The position numbers and the translations under genes were made by a program. From positions 1 through 64,000 of the forward strand of contig NZ_LZLQ01000121.1 in assembly GCF_001673315.1 (NCBI RefSeq): a stretch of DNA of 64,000 nt, in the 5' to 3' direction. The stretch is from Mycobacterium asiaticum. GTDB taxonomy: Bacteria; Actinomycetota; Actinomycetes; Mycobacteriales; Mycobacteriaceae. This document shows positions 43,301-51,433 of this stretch, piece by piece. How positions within the stretch are numbered: position 1 is the stretch's first letter; every line of letters begins with the position of its first letter. Under the pieces are notes generated by a model. That model did no database searches and was not told where the DNA came from. It worked only from the letters and a program-made list of their open reading frames with translations.

Positions 43301-44641
43301 GAGTCCTCTCCCAGTCGGTGACCGCGGCGTTGAACGCCGCCAGTTCCACCTGCGCGTTGTTCAGGTAGTGGGCGACCACGTCGTCGCCGAAAGCGCTGTG
43401 CGCCAGCTTCGAGGCGCCGAACTGAGCCGCGGATTCGCTCAGCGTGGTGGGCAGCCGGTCGACATCATCGGCCTGATACGCGTTACCGCGTAGGGCTCAC
43501 CCAGCTCGAGCTCTTGCTCGACACCGTACAGACCAGCGGCAAGCAGCGCCGCCACCGCGAGGTACTGGTTGACGTCGCCGCCGGGGACCCGGCACTCCAC
43601 CCGGATGCTGCGTCCGTGACCCACCACCCGCAACGCGCAGGTGCGGTTGTCCAATCCCCATGCGACGGCGGTTGGGGCGAAGCTACCGTCGGCAAACCTC
43701 TTGTAGGAGTTGATATTCGGCGCAAAGAACAGGGTGAGTTCGCGCAGGCTGGCCAGCAGGCCGGCAACGAAGCTGCGGAACGTGGCCGACATGCCGTGCG
43801 GCTCGTCAGCACCGTCGAATACCGCTGCGCCGTCGGCATCGCGTAGCGAGAGATGAATGTGGCAGCTATTACCTTCGCGCTCATCGTATTTGGCCATGAA
43901 GGTCAGGCTCTTGCCGTGCTGGTCGGCGATCTCTTTGGCGCCGTTCTTGTAGACGGCGTGGTTGTCGCACGTGACCAGGGCTTCGTCGTAGCGGAATCCG
44001 ATCTCCTGCTGACCGGTGTTGCATTCACCCTTGATGGCCTCGACCCGCAGACCAGCGCCCTGCATACCCAGGCGGATGTCGCGCAGCAACGGCTCCATCC
44101 GCGACGACGCCATGATCGCGTAGTCGATGTTGTAGTCGCTCGCGGGCGTCAGGTTGCGGTAACCCCCGGCCCATGCCTGCCGGTAGGACTGGTCGAACAC
44201 GATGAACTCCAGCTCGGTGGCCACGTCGGCGAACAGTCCCCGCTGCCGCAGCCGGTCCAGCTGACGGCGCAGAATCGCCCGCGGTGACATGACGACCGGG
44301 CTGCCGTCGGCCCAGGACAGGTCGGCGACCACCAGCGCGGTGCCCGGCAACCAGGGAATGCGGCGCAGGGTGGACAGGTCCGGCGTCATCACCATGTCGC
44401 CGTAGCCCGTTTCCCAGTTGGACATGGCGTAGCCGGGCACGGTGTTCACATCGACGTCGACGGCCAGCAGGTAACTGCAGCACTCGGCACCGTGAGCGGC
44501 CACCTGGTCGACGAAGAACTGACCTGCCACCCGTTTGCCGACAAGCCGGCCCTGCATGTCGGTGAACGCCACGATGACCGTGTCTATCTCACCGGCCGCG
44601 ACCAGGTGTTCCAGGTCGTCCCGCGTGAGCTGTCCAGCCAT
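43281..44641 (-). pseudogene. glnA4: Glutamine-synthetase-like gamma-glutamyl-amine ligase GlnA4, frameshifted near the 3' end
   Basis: Orthologue of Rv2860c, a GS-family enzyme thought to gamma-glutamylate an amine rather than ammonia. The N-terminal beta-grasp and catalytic domain are intact: DVATELEFIVFD, IKGECNTGQQEIGF, GNSCHIHLSLRD, APNINSYKRF and RVECRVPGGDVNQYLAV. After GEPYA the frame breaks: CGCGGTAACGCG replaces the expected CGCGGGTAACGCG (about 43485-43487). The broken frame stops at 43439 after 400 aa. Restoring one G gives NAYQADDVDRLPTTLSESA and so on to GFERL and a TAG at 43281, the normal family C-terminus. ATG is at 44641. It could be a real mutation or an assembly error. Confidence 0.85.
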
Positions 44642-44648
44642 GAGCCGG

Positions 44649-45200
44649 CTACCAGCCGCTGGTGCGCAGCACGATCTCGGTGGCCAGCTGTGCGGTGGAC
44701 TCGTGCGCGTTGCGCCGCCCGAGCAGGTCCACCACCCGGTAGTCGCCGAAGACGAACCGCTGACCTTCCCGTGCCGCGTCCCGCGCGGCCGGCGAGCTCA
44801 CCAGGACAGTGGTCGCGATCTCCACCGGCGGGCAGTTGTCGTCCCGGATTGCGCCGTGCGGATCAGGAACCCGGGGGTGCGGCCGGTCGATCGCGACCAG
44901 ACCAGCGAACCGGCCCAATCTGGTCGCGGCCAGCTCCCAGGCCAGGTCGGCGCTGGCGCGGTCGCCCACCACCACCGCCCAGGAAACGCCCAACGAGTCC
45001 AGCAGGCCGATAACCGATTTGGCGGTCAGGCGAGGGTCTGCGCCGATGACGACGGTGCGCAGCGACGCATTATGAAGGCGCTCGCACAGTGCGTCGTACG
45101 CGCCGGGCGGGCGCTGCTCCGCGGCTAGCACGACAACGACGGTGCCGTTTTCCGGCCCGGACACACTCACCGGAACGGCGAATCCATCAAGTGTCGTCAT
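44649..45200 (-). CDS. Alpha/beta-hydrolase-like protein lacking the nucleophile motif
   Basis: A 183-aa protein from ATG 45200 (MTTLDGFAVPVSVSGPENGT), with GTG 45212 as an alternative. The order of strands and helices (VVVVLAAEQRPPGAYDALC, then RTVVIGADPRLTAKSVIGL and SWAVVVGDRASADLAWELA) follows the alpha/beta-hydrolase fold. The elbow reads GDRAS instead of GxSxG, so it is probably not a classical esterase. It ends 7 bp before glnA4 and may be co-transcribed with it. Function is unknown. The 118 bp to cobQ show nothing I recognise. Confidence 0.72.
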   Translation of the reverse strand: MTTLDGFAVPVSVSGPENGTVVVVLAAEQRPPGAYDALCERLHNASLRTVVIGADPRLTAKSVIGLLDSLGVSWAVVVGDRASADLAWELAATRLGRFAGLVAIDRPHPRVPDPHGAIRDDNCPPVEIATTVLVSSPAARDAAREGQRFVFGDYRVVDLLGRRNAHESTAQLATEIVLRTSGW

Positions 45201-45318
45201 CAATGTGGGCACTACCGCAAGCTACCGCAGTTTGACTGCCCGCGGGCGACCCAAAACATCGTCTACCGATGCTTCCATCAGCGTTAACCCACGTCACAGG
45301 CACGTAATCGACGGCGCT

Positions 45319-46824
45319 TCACCCGAAACGCAATTCGCTGGCCAGCTGCGGAAGCCCGGGCGGCGGCCCGTCCAGCAGGGTCAGGACGGCGTCGATGTCC
45401 AGGTGCGCGGCCAGCAGGTCGGCCACCAGATCGAGTTGGGCGTCGCGACGCGCCGCGACATCGACGTCGTCGGCCACCACGAATCGGGTGCGCCCGGCCG
45501 CTGCGGCGGCCTCGGACAGCAGCGCACGCCGGAATCCGTCGTTGTCGAGCAGCCCGTGCCAGTGGGTGCCGAACACGGCCCCAGCCTTGATGCCCTGCGG
45601 TTCCGAGCCGACCTCGAACCAGCTGTTTTCGGCGCACCGGCTGAGTCGCCCGTGGTGTATCTCGTATCCGGTCAGTGGTGGTTGCCAGCGGCGCAGCACC
45701 TTCTGCGGCCCGAAGGTGACGTCGGCGTCCAGCAGTCCCAGGCCCGGCACCACACCGGCGCGCGACTCCACCGCATCCTCGATGCGCCGGCACAGCATTT
45801 GGAATCCCCCGCAAATGCCCACCACGGGCTTCCCGGCGCCGGCGTGGTGGCCGATCGCGGCGGCCAGGCCCCGCTCCCGCAGCCAGGACAGGTCGGCAAC
45901 GGTTGCTTTGCTGCCAGGTAGCACGACCAGGTCTGCATCCGCGACATCGGCAGGGTCGGTAATCCAGCGGACCAGCACACCTGGTTCGCAGGCCAGCGCC
46001 TCGACGTCGGTGGAGTTCGAGATCCGGGGCAGCCGAACGGCCGCCACCCGCAGCCATTCCTGCCCGCGCGGTGGCGCCGGGGTGCCCACGATGCGGTGCG
46101 CTACGACCGACAGCGAGTCTTCGGCATCCAGCCACAGGTCGTCGGCGTAGGGCAGCACCCCGTAGGTGGGGCGGCCGGTCAATTCCTGCAGTTGCTTCAA
46201 GCCGGGTTCCAACAGAGCGCGATCACCGCGAAACTTGTTGACGACGAAGCCGGTGATCAGTGCCTGATCCTCGGGTTCGAGCACCGCGACCGTTCCGAAG
46301 AGGTGAGCCAGCAAGCCGCCGCGATCTATGTCACCGACCAGGATCACCGGTAACCGCGCCGCGCGGGCCAGCCCCATGTTCGCCAAATCGGTGGATCGCA
46401 AATTGATTTCGGCGGGAGATCCGGCGCCCTCGCAGATCACCACATCGAAATCCGTGCGCAGGGAAGCCAATTCGCGGTAAACGATGTCGGCAAGGCCCTC
46501 TCGATGGGCGAAGTAGCTTGTCGCCGTGACCGACTCGGCTAGTTGACCGTTGATCACCAGTTGGGACGTGCGGTCGCTACCCGGCTTGAGCAGGATGGGA
46601 TTGAAGCGCACACTGGGCTCCAACCCGGCAGCACGAGCCTGAATCGCCTGGGCCCGGCCGATCTCGCCACCCTCGATGGTGACCGCCGAGTTGTTGGACA
46701 TGTTCTGCGCCTTGAACGGCGCGACTTTGACCCCCCGGCGGGCCAGTAGGCGGCACAAACCGGCGACCACCGTGGACTTCCCGGCATCGGACGTGGTGCC
46801 GGCAACCAGCAGCGCCCCGGTCAC
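45319..46824 (-). CDS. cobQ: Cobyric acid synthase CobQ
   Basis: A 501-aa ATP- and glutamine-dependent amidase that converts adenosyl-cobyrinic acid a,c-diamide to cobyric acid. The N-terminal synthetase has LLVAGTTSDAGKSTVVAGLC, KAQNMSNNSAV and ICEGAGSPAEINLRSTD. The C-terminal glutaminase has the catalytic Cys in GICGGFQMLCRRI and the His in FGTHWHGLLDNDGF. GTG is at 46824. In M. tuberculosis cobQ1 lies elsewhere (Rv0255c) and has a different sequence in the NMSNNS-EIGRAQ region, so this is either a second CobQ or an ancestral copy lost there. It ends 16 bp after mapB starts its own unit. Confidence 0.92.
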   Translation of the reverse strand: MTGALLVAGTTSDAGKSTVVAGLCRLLARRGVKVAPFKAQNMSNNSAVTIEGGEIGRAQAIQARAAGLEPSVRFNPILLKPGSDRTSQLVINGQLAESVTATSYFAHREGLADIVYRELASLRTDFDVVICEGAGSPAEINLRSTDLANMGLARAARLPVILVGDIDRGGLLAHLFGTVAVLEPEDQALITGFVVNKFRGDRALLEPGLKQLQELTGRPTYGVLPYADDLWLDAEDSLSVVAHRIVGTPAPPRGQEWLRVAAVRLPRISNSTDVEALACEPGVLVRWITDPADVADADLVVLPGSKATVADLSWLRERGLAAAIGHHAGAGKPVVGICGGFQMLCRRIEDAVESRAGVVPGLGLLDADVTFGPQKVLRRWQPPLTGYEIHHGRLSRCAENSWFEVGSEPQGIKAGAVFGTHWHGLLDNDGFRRALLSEAAAAAGRTRFVVADDVDVAARRDAQLDLVADLLAAHLDIDAVLTLLDGPPPGLPQLASELRFG

Positions 46825-46839
46825 CCTAACCGCGGCACC

Positions 46840-47697
46840 TCACGGCAACGTGAGGATCTCGGCGCCGGTGTCGGTGACCAGCAGCGTGTGCTCGAACTGA
46901 GCGGTCCACTTGCGGTCCCTGGTCACCACCGTCCAACCGTCGTCCCAGATCTCGTAGTCCAGTGCGCCGAGATTGATCATCGGCTCGATGGTGAAGGTCA
47001 TGCCCGGCTGGATGATGGTCTCGACGGCGGGCTGATCGTAGTGCAAGACCACCAGACCGTTGTGGAACGTGGTGCCGATACCGTGGCCGGTGAAGTCACG
47101 AACAACGTTGTAGCCGAACCGATTTGCGTACGCTTCGATGACGCGGCCGACCACCGACAGCGCTCGTCCGGGCTTGACGGCGTTGATCGCGCGCATTGTG
47201 GCCTCGTGGGTGCGTTCCACCAGCAGCCGGTGCTCTTCGGAGACATCGCCGGCCAGGAAGGTCGCGTTGGTGTCGCCGTGCACCCCGTTGATGTAGGCGG
47301 TGACGTCGATGTTGACGATGTCGCCGTCTTCGATCACGGTCGAGTCCGGGATGCCGTGGCAGATGACCTCGTTGAGCGACGTGCAGCACGATTTGGGAAA
47401 GCCCTTGTAGCCCAGCGTCGATGGGTAGGCGCCGTTGTCCACCATGTATTCGTGCGCGATGCGGTCGAGTTGGTCGGTGCTGACGCCGGGTGCGACGGCC
47501 TTGCCCGCCTCCTGCAGCGCGCGCGCCGCGATCTGGCCGGCGACGCGCATCTTCTCAATCACCTCGGGCTCCTGCACCCACGGCTCGCTGCCCTCTTTGG
47601 CGGTGGGCTTGCCCACGTATTCCGGGCGCGCGATCCACGTGGGAACCGGCAGCGTCGGGGCGATCACGCCGGGAGCGAGCGCGGTACGGGCAGGCAT
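46840..47697 (-). CDS. mapB: Methionine aminopeptidase type I, MapB
   Basis: Removes the initiator Met from nascent proteins. The 285-aa protein has the N-terminal SH3-binding-like extension of type Ic enzymes (PVPTWIARPEYVGKP). Metal ligands are seen in VNIDVTAYINGVHGDTNATF, the FTGHGIGTTFHNG His motif, FTIEPMINLG and QFEHTLLVT. ATG at 47697 gives MPARTALAPGV and the same length as in M. tuberculosis. Upstream lies repeat array C. Confidence 0.95.
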   Translation of the reverse strand: MPARTALAPGVIAPTLPVPTWIARPEYVGKPTAKEGSEPWVQEPEVIEKMRVAGQIAARALQEAGKAVAPGVSTDQLDRIAHEYMVDNGAYPSTLGYKGFPKSCCTSLNEVICHGIPDSTVIEDGDIVNIDVTAYINGVHGDTNATFLAGDVSEEHRLLVERTHEATMRAINAVKPGRALSVVGRVIEAYANRFGYNVVRDFTGHGIGTTFHNGLVVLHYDQPAVETIIQPGMTFTIEPMINLGALDYEIWDDGWTVVTRDRKWTAQFEHTLLVTDTGAEILTLP

Positions 47698-47768
47698 GGC
47701 AGACAGCTTAGCGAGCTTCAGCCGGCACCGTCGCACGTCGACCGTCGCAGCTGCTCAACGCAAACGCT

Positions 47769-47903
47769 GCCGAGACTGAAATCCAGCAGCGTCGTCGAGA
47801 CTGAATCGCATGCGTCGTCGAGACTGAACCGCCTGCGTCGCCGAGACTGAAATCCAGCAGCGTCGCACTCGCACTTTCCCTGCAGCTTTTCAGCCTCGGC
47901 GAA
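47769..47903. repeat. Dispersed 3'-end palindrome, copy C, with four tandem left arms
   Basis: GAGACTGAA recurs at 47772, 47797, 47820 and 47843 (spacing 25, 23, 23 bp). Each lies in a unit of the type GTCGYCGAGACTGAA plus about 8 bp. The last unit pairs, at 18 of 22 positions, with a right arm ending CAGCCTCGGCG at 47901. The loop has CACTCGCACTTTC. It lies 32 bp beyond the stop of the DUF1707 gene and 66 bp upstream of mapB. Confidence 0.82.
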
Positions 47904-47934
47904 AGCGCCTGTGCGCTCGGACGAACTGACGGCG

Positions 47935-48522
47935 CTAACTGAAGCGAGGGCGCCGCAGCAGCGCCCGGCGGGGACCGCGGATGATCACCGACCCGAACAC
48001 CAGCTGACCCGTCAGGACCACGTGCGGGTTGCCTTCGGCCGGTGGATCTCTGCGGCGGTCGGTGGCACTGCCGACATAGGCCTCGACGTCATCGATCGAG
48101 GCGCTGGCGCCGTCGGGAAGCCGCAGGTCCAAAGAGCCGAATTTCATGTCGATCTCGATTACCACCACGGGTCCGGCGAAGCGGGCCTTGGTCAGGTCGA
48201 GGTCGATGTTGCCGAAGCGTCGTACCAGCGACAGCCTGGTGGGCACGGTCCATTCGCCATGACGTTTGAGCGAACCCGCCCAGCCACGCAGTTCCACCCG
48301 GTCGGTGGCAGAGGTGACGATCGACCCCGGCCTGGGCAGGTCGCCGACCAACCCGTCCAGTTCGTCTCGGGTCCGGGCGAAGGAGACCTGCCGTGACCGT
48401 TGCTCGAATTCGTCGATGTCGATCAAGCCGAGCGCCAGAGCGTCGTTGAGCCGCCGCATCGTGCCGTTGCGGTCGGCGTCCGACACCCGCATTGGCAGCA
48501 TGTCCCCGCCGGTCTCAGTCAT
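47935..48522 (-). CDS. DUF1707 (SHOCT-like) protein with LiaF-like C-terminal domain
   Basis: A 195-aa protein. The N-terminal DUF1707 motif is MRVSDADRNGTMRRLNDALA followed by GLIDIDEFEQRSRQVSFART. The C-terminal half (GNIDLDLTKARF, MKFGSLDLRLPDGASASIDD) resembles the right-handed repeat of cell-wall-active-antibiotic response (LiaF/DUF2154-like) domains. It has no transmembrane helix. Function is unknown, possibly envelope-stress related. ATG is at 48522; a second Met follows at residue 8. Confidence 0.83.
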   Translation of the reverse strand: MTETGGDMLPMRVSDADRNGTMRRLNDALALGLIDIDEFEQRSRQVSFARTRDELDGLVGDLPRPGSIVTSATDRVELRGWAGSLKRHGEWTVPTRLSLVRRFGNIDLDLTKARFAGPVVVIEIDMKFGSLDLRLPDGASASIDDVEAYVGSATDRRRDPPAEGNPHVVLTGQLVFGSVIIRGPRRALLRRPRFS

Positions 48523-48579
48523 CGCCGTCCCCGCAACTCACCCTCGCAATTTACCCGCAATGCAGGGCTGGTAGCTGCG

Positions 48580-50391
48580 TTAAGCCAGGTAGCCGGGTGG
48601 CAGCGAGTCGAACATCACCTTGGTCATCCGGACCGCGTATTCGGAGCTGCCACCCCCGACGATGAGCGCCGCGAAAGCCAGGTCGCCGCGGTATCCGGCG
48701 AACCAGGAGTGGGATCCGCCGGCGAATTCGGCTTCACCGGTCTTTCCGTAGATCTCGCCGCAGCCCGCGATCTCTTTGGCGGTGCCGTTGGTGACCACCA
48801 GCCGCATCATCGGCCGCAACGCCTCGACCATTTTCGGGCTGATCGGGGTGTTGTCGCCGGCGACGGTGGTCGGCCGGCCGACGATCAGCTGGGGCACCGG
48901 GGTCTGACCCGCGGCGACGGTGGCAGCCACCAGTGCCATGCCGAACGGGCTGGCCAGCACGCGGCCCTGGCCGAAACCGTCCTCGGTGCGCTCGGTCAGG
49001 TCGACCGTCGGCGGCACCGAACCGGTCACCGTGGTGAGGCCCTCGATCTGATAGTCCAGTCCGATCCCGTAGCGGGCGGCGGCCTGGGTCAGTCCGCGCG
49101 GCGGCATTTTGCTGCTCAGCTCGGCGAACGTGGTGTTGCACGAACTGGCGAACGCTCGTGACAGCGGCACCACGCCGAGGTCGAAACCGCCGTAGTTGGG
49201 AATGGTGCGATGGCCGATGTCGAGGTGGCCGGGGCAGCCCAGCATCGTGTTGGGGGTGGCCATGTCGCGTTCGACAGCCGCGCCCGCGGTGACCATCTTG
49301 AACGTCGACCCTGGCGGATAGAGGCCCATGGTGGCGGGCAGGCCCTCGGCGTTCGCGCCGCCGTTCTGCGCGATCGCCAGGATTTCCCCGGTCGACGGCT
49401 TGAGCACGACCAGCATCGCTTTGCCGCCCCTGGTGTCGACCGCATGCTGGGCGGCGTCCTGCACCGCCCGGTCCAGCGTGATCGAAACCGAGGGTGCCGG
49501 CGACCCCTCCACCTCATGCAGCACCGCGACGTCGACACCGTTCTGGTTGGTGCTGACGATCCGCCATCCTGCCTGGCCGTCGAGTTCGTCGACAACAGCC
49601 TTCTTCACTTCGGCCATCACGGCCGGCGCGAAGTGCGGGTCGGTGGGCAGCAGTTCGGCTTGGGGGGTGATCACCACGCCGGGCAGGGTGCCGATGGCCG
49701 GGAAGACCCGATTGCTGTCGTCGGGCAGCAGCGTCACCAGATCCACCGGTTCGGTCGCCGAGCTGGCCGTTTCGGCGAGGAGTTGCGGGTCGTTCAGGGT
49801 GTCGTTGAACGGGCGCAGCGCGTCCACCACCGCATGCGCCGTCCCGATCAGGGCGGGTCCGGCCTTGCTGGCGTCCAACGCGTAGTGATAGATGTAGCCC
49901 GGCGCCAGTACGTCGGAGCCGCCGAGTTCATTCACCGAGGCTCGCCGCGGTTGGTCGGCCCGCAGCGCGAACGTCTGGTGCTCGCCGAGTTTGGGATGCA
50001 ACCCGGTAGTTGCCCACCGCACGTGCCAGTGCCCCTCGTCACGAGCCATTTTCAGCTGGCCGTCGTAGGTCCACGTCCGGTTTTTCGGCAGGTGCCAGGT
50101 GAAGCGGTACCGGACCGAGCCGGTGTCCTCGGCGTACTTCGAGCTGAGCACCTGCGTATCCAGATGCGTGGCCTGCAGACCCGACCAGGCGGCGTTGAGC
50201 GCTTCGCGGGCGTCGTTGGGGCTGTCGCTGAGCTGGGCGGCCGTGGCTGTGTCACCCACGGACAGCGCGGACAGGAACTTCTCGGCTGCCGGACCGGGAC
50301 CCTCGGGCTTGGGCGTACATCCTGGCAGCGCGACGACTGCGAGCAGCATCATGCCTGCGACAGATGAGGCCAGAGTTGTCTTAGTTGCCAT
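48580..50391 (-). CDS. Class B penicillin-binding lipoprotein (Rv2864c type)
   Basis: A 603-aa peptidoglycan transpeptidase anchored as a lipoprotein: signal MMLLAVVALPGC with the lipobox cysteine at about residue 25. Next is an NTF2-like MecA-N domain (about 30-150), a PBP dimerisation domain, and the transpeptidase domain with STFK (PPGSTFKMV), SCN (FASSCNTTF) and KTGEAEF. These active-site motifs are all present. It should cross-link peptidoglycan outside the membrane and be beta-lactam sensitive. In M. tuberculosis relFG follows in this region; here it is absent. Confidence 0.93.
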   Translation of the reverse strand: MATKTTLASSVAGMMLLAVVALPGCTPKPEGPGPAAEKFLSALSVGDTATAAQLSDSPNDAREALNAAWSGLQATHLDTQVLSSKYAEDTGSVRYRFTWHLPKNRTWTYDGQLKMARDEGHWHVRWATTGLHPKLGEHQTFALRADQPRRASVNELGGSDVLAPGYIYHYALDASKAGPALIGTAHAVVDALRPFNDTLNDPQLLAETASSATEPVDLVTLLPDDSNRVFPAIGTLPGVVITPQAELLPTDPHFAPAVMAEVKKAVVDELDGQAGWRIVSTNQNGVDVAVLHEVEGSPAPSVSITLDRAVQDAAQHAVDTRGGKAMLVVLKPSTGEILAIAQNGGANAEGLPATMGLYPPGSTFKMVTAGAAVERDMATPNTMLGCPGHLDIGHRTIPNYGGFDLGVVPLSRAFASSCNTTFAELSSKMPPRGLTQAAARYGIGLDYQIEGLTTVTGSVPPTVDLTERTEDGFGQGRVLASPFGMALVAATVAAGQTPVPQLIVGRPTTVAGDNTPISPKMVEALRPMMRLVVTNGTAKEIAGCGEIYGKTGEAEFAGGSHSWFAGYRGDLAFAALIVGGGSSEYAVRMTKVMFDSLPPGYLA

Positions 50392-50530
50392 CGTTACTGA
50401 TGTTAAGAACTTATTCGGTTACAACAGCGCCGACACACCGAGATGCAACCGTTATGCGCCACCAACCGAACATGGCTGCGGTTCTCAGCCGGATTTGCCG
50501 GTGCGGTTCGGACGGCGATTCGCGGTCGGC

Positions 50531-51385
50531 TCAGTCGAGCAGGACCGTGGCGAACGTGCCGACTTCTTTGAAACCCACTCGCGCGTAGGCGGCGCGGGCC
50601 ACCGCGTTGAAGTCGTTGACGTAAAGGCTGGCGATCCGCCCGCTGCCGACAATGACGGCGGCAAGCGTCGCAGTCCCCGCGGTGCCCATGCCCAGCCCGC
50701 GCCGCTCCGGGTGCACCCACACACCCTGGATCTGCCCGACGGACGGCGACTGAGATCCGACCTCCGCCTTGAAGACCACCTGCCCGTGCTCGAAGCGGGC
50801 CCAGGCGCGCCCGGCCGCGATCAGGTTGGCCACCCGGCGGCGGTAGCCACGGCCCCCGTCGCCGAGGCGCGGGTCGACCCCGACTTCACCGATGAACATG
50901 TCCACCGCGGCGACCAGGTAAGCGTCGAGTTCTTCCGGACGCACCTGTCGGACCTCGGTGTCGAGCGCACAGTTGGGATGGGTGTTGAGTGCCATCAGGG
51001 GTTGGTCGGCGCGCACGTCACGCGCCGGCCCCCAGGCCGGCTCCAGCCGCTGCCACATGGGGAGCACCAAGTCCGCTCGGCCGACCAGCGATGAACAGCG
51101 ACGCGCCGTGCTCTTCGCCTCGTCGGCGAACGCGTTGAGGTCGATCAGGTTGCCGCGCAGCGGAATCAGGTTGGCACCGGCAAAACAGAGCGACTCGTGC
51201 GCGCCGCGAACCGTCCAGAGTTCGCCACCGATCGAATTCGGTTCGACGCCGTAGTCGGCCACGCGCGCGGCCACCATGCAGGATTCGACCGGGTTGTCGT
51301 TCAACACCCGCCACACGGCGGCGGCGTCACGCACCACCGAGACCCGTCGCTCGCCGACAAGGCGCAAGATGGGCGGAGCCGACAT
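50531..51385 (-). CDS. GNAT acetyltransferase with N-terminal DUF4081 (Rv2867c type)
   Basis: A 284-aa protein. An N-terminal DUF4081-like domain (about 1-130, NDNPVESCMVAARVADYG) precedes a C-terminal GNAT fold. The acetyl-CoA loop is WVHPERRGLGMGTAGTATLA, then LYVNDFNAVARAAYARVGF. The substrate is unknown. It is the last gene of the dxr-rip1-ispG unit, 48 bp after ispG. Between it and the PBP gene are 139 bp, AT-richer near 50400-50430, probably holding the PBP promoter. Confidence 0.88.
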   Translation of the reverse strand: MSAPPILRLVGERRVSVVRDAAAVWRVLNDNPVESCMVAARVADYGVEPNSIGGELWTVRGAHESLCFAGANLIPLRGNLIDLNAFADEAKSTARRCSSLVGRADLVLPMWQRLEPAWGPARDVRADQPLMALNTHPNCALDTEVRQVRPEELDAYLVAAVDMFIGEVGVDPRLGDGGRGYRRRVANLIAAGRAWARFEHGQVVFKAEVGSQSPSVGQIQGVWVHPERRGLGMGTAGTATLAAVIVGSGRIASLYVNDFNAVARAAYARVGFKEVGTFATVLLD

Positions 51386-51433
51386 CGCATAACTCTCTGT
51401 GGTGCGAACCGAAGGCAGTGAACTTGGCGGTTC

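Noticed and set aside
47769..47903. The 23-25-bp tandem array considered as a short CRISPR array.
   Set aside because: Units are adjacent with only about 8-10 variable bases between cores, not spacers of normal length, there is no cas gene, and the arms belong to a palindrome family.
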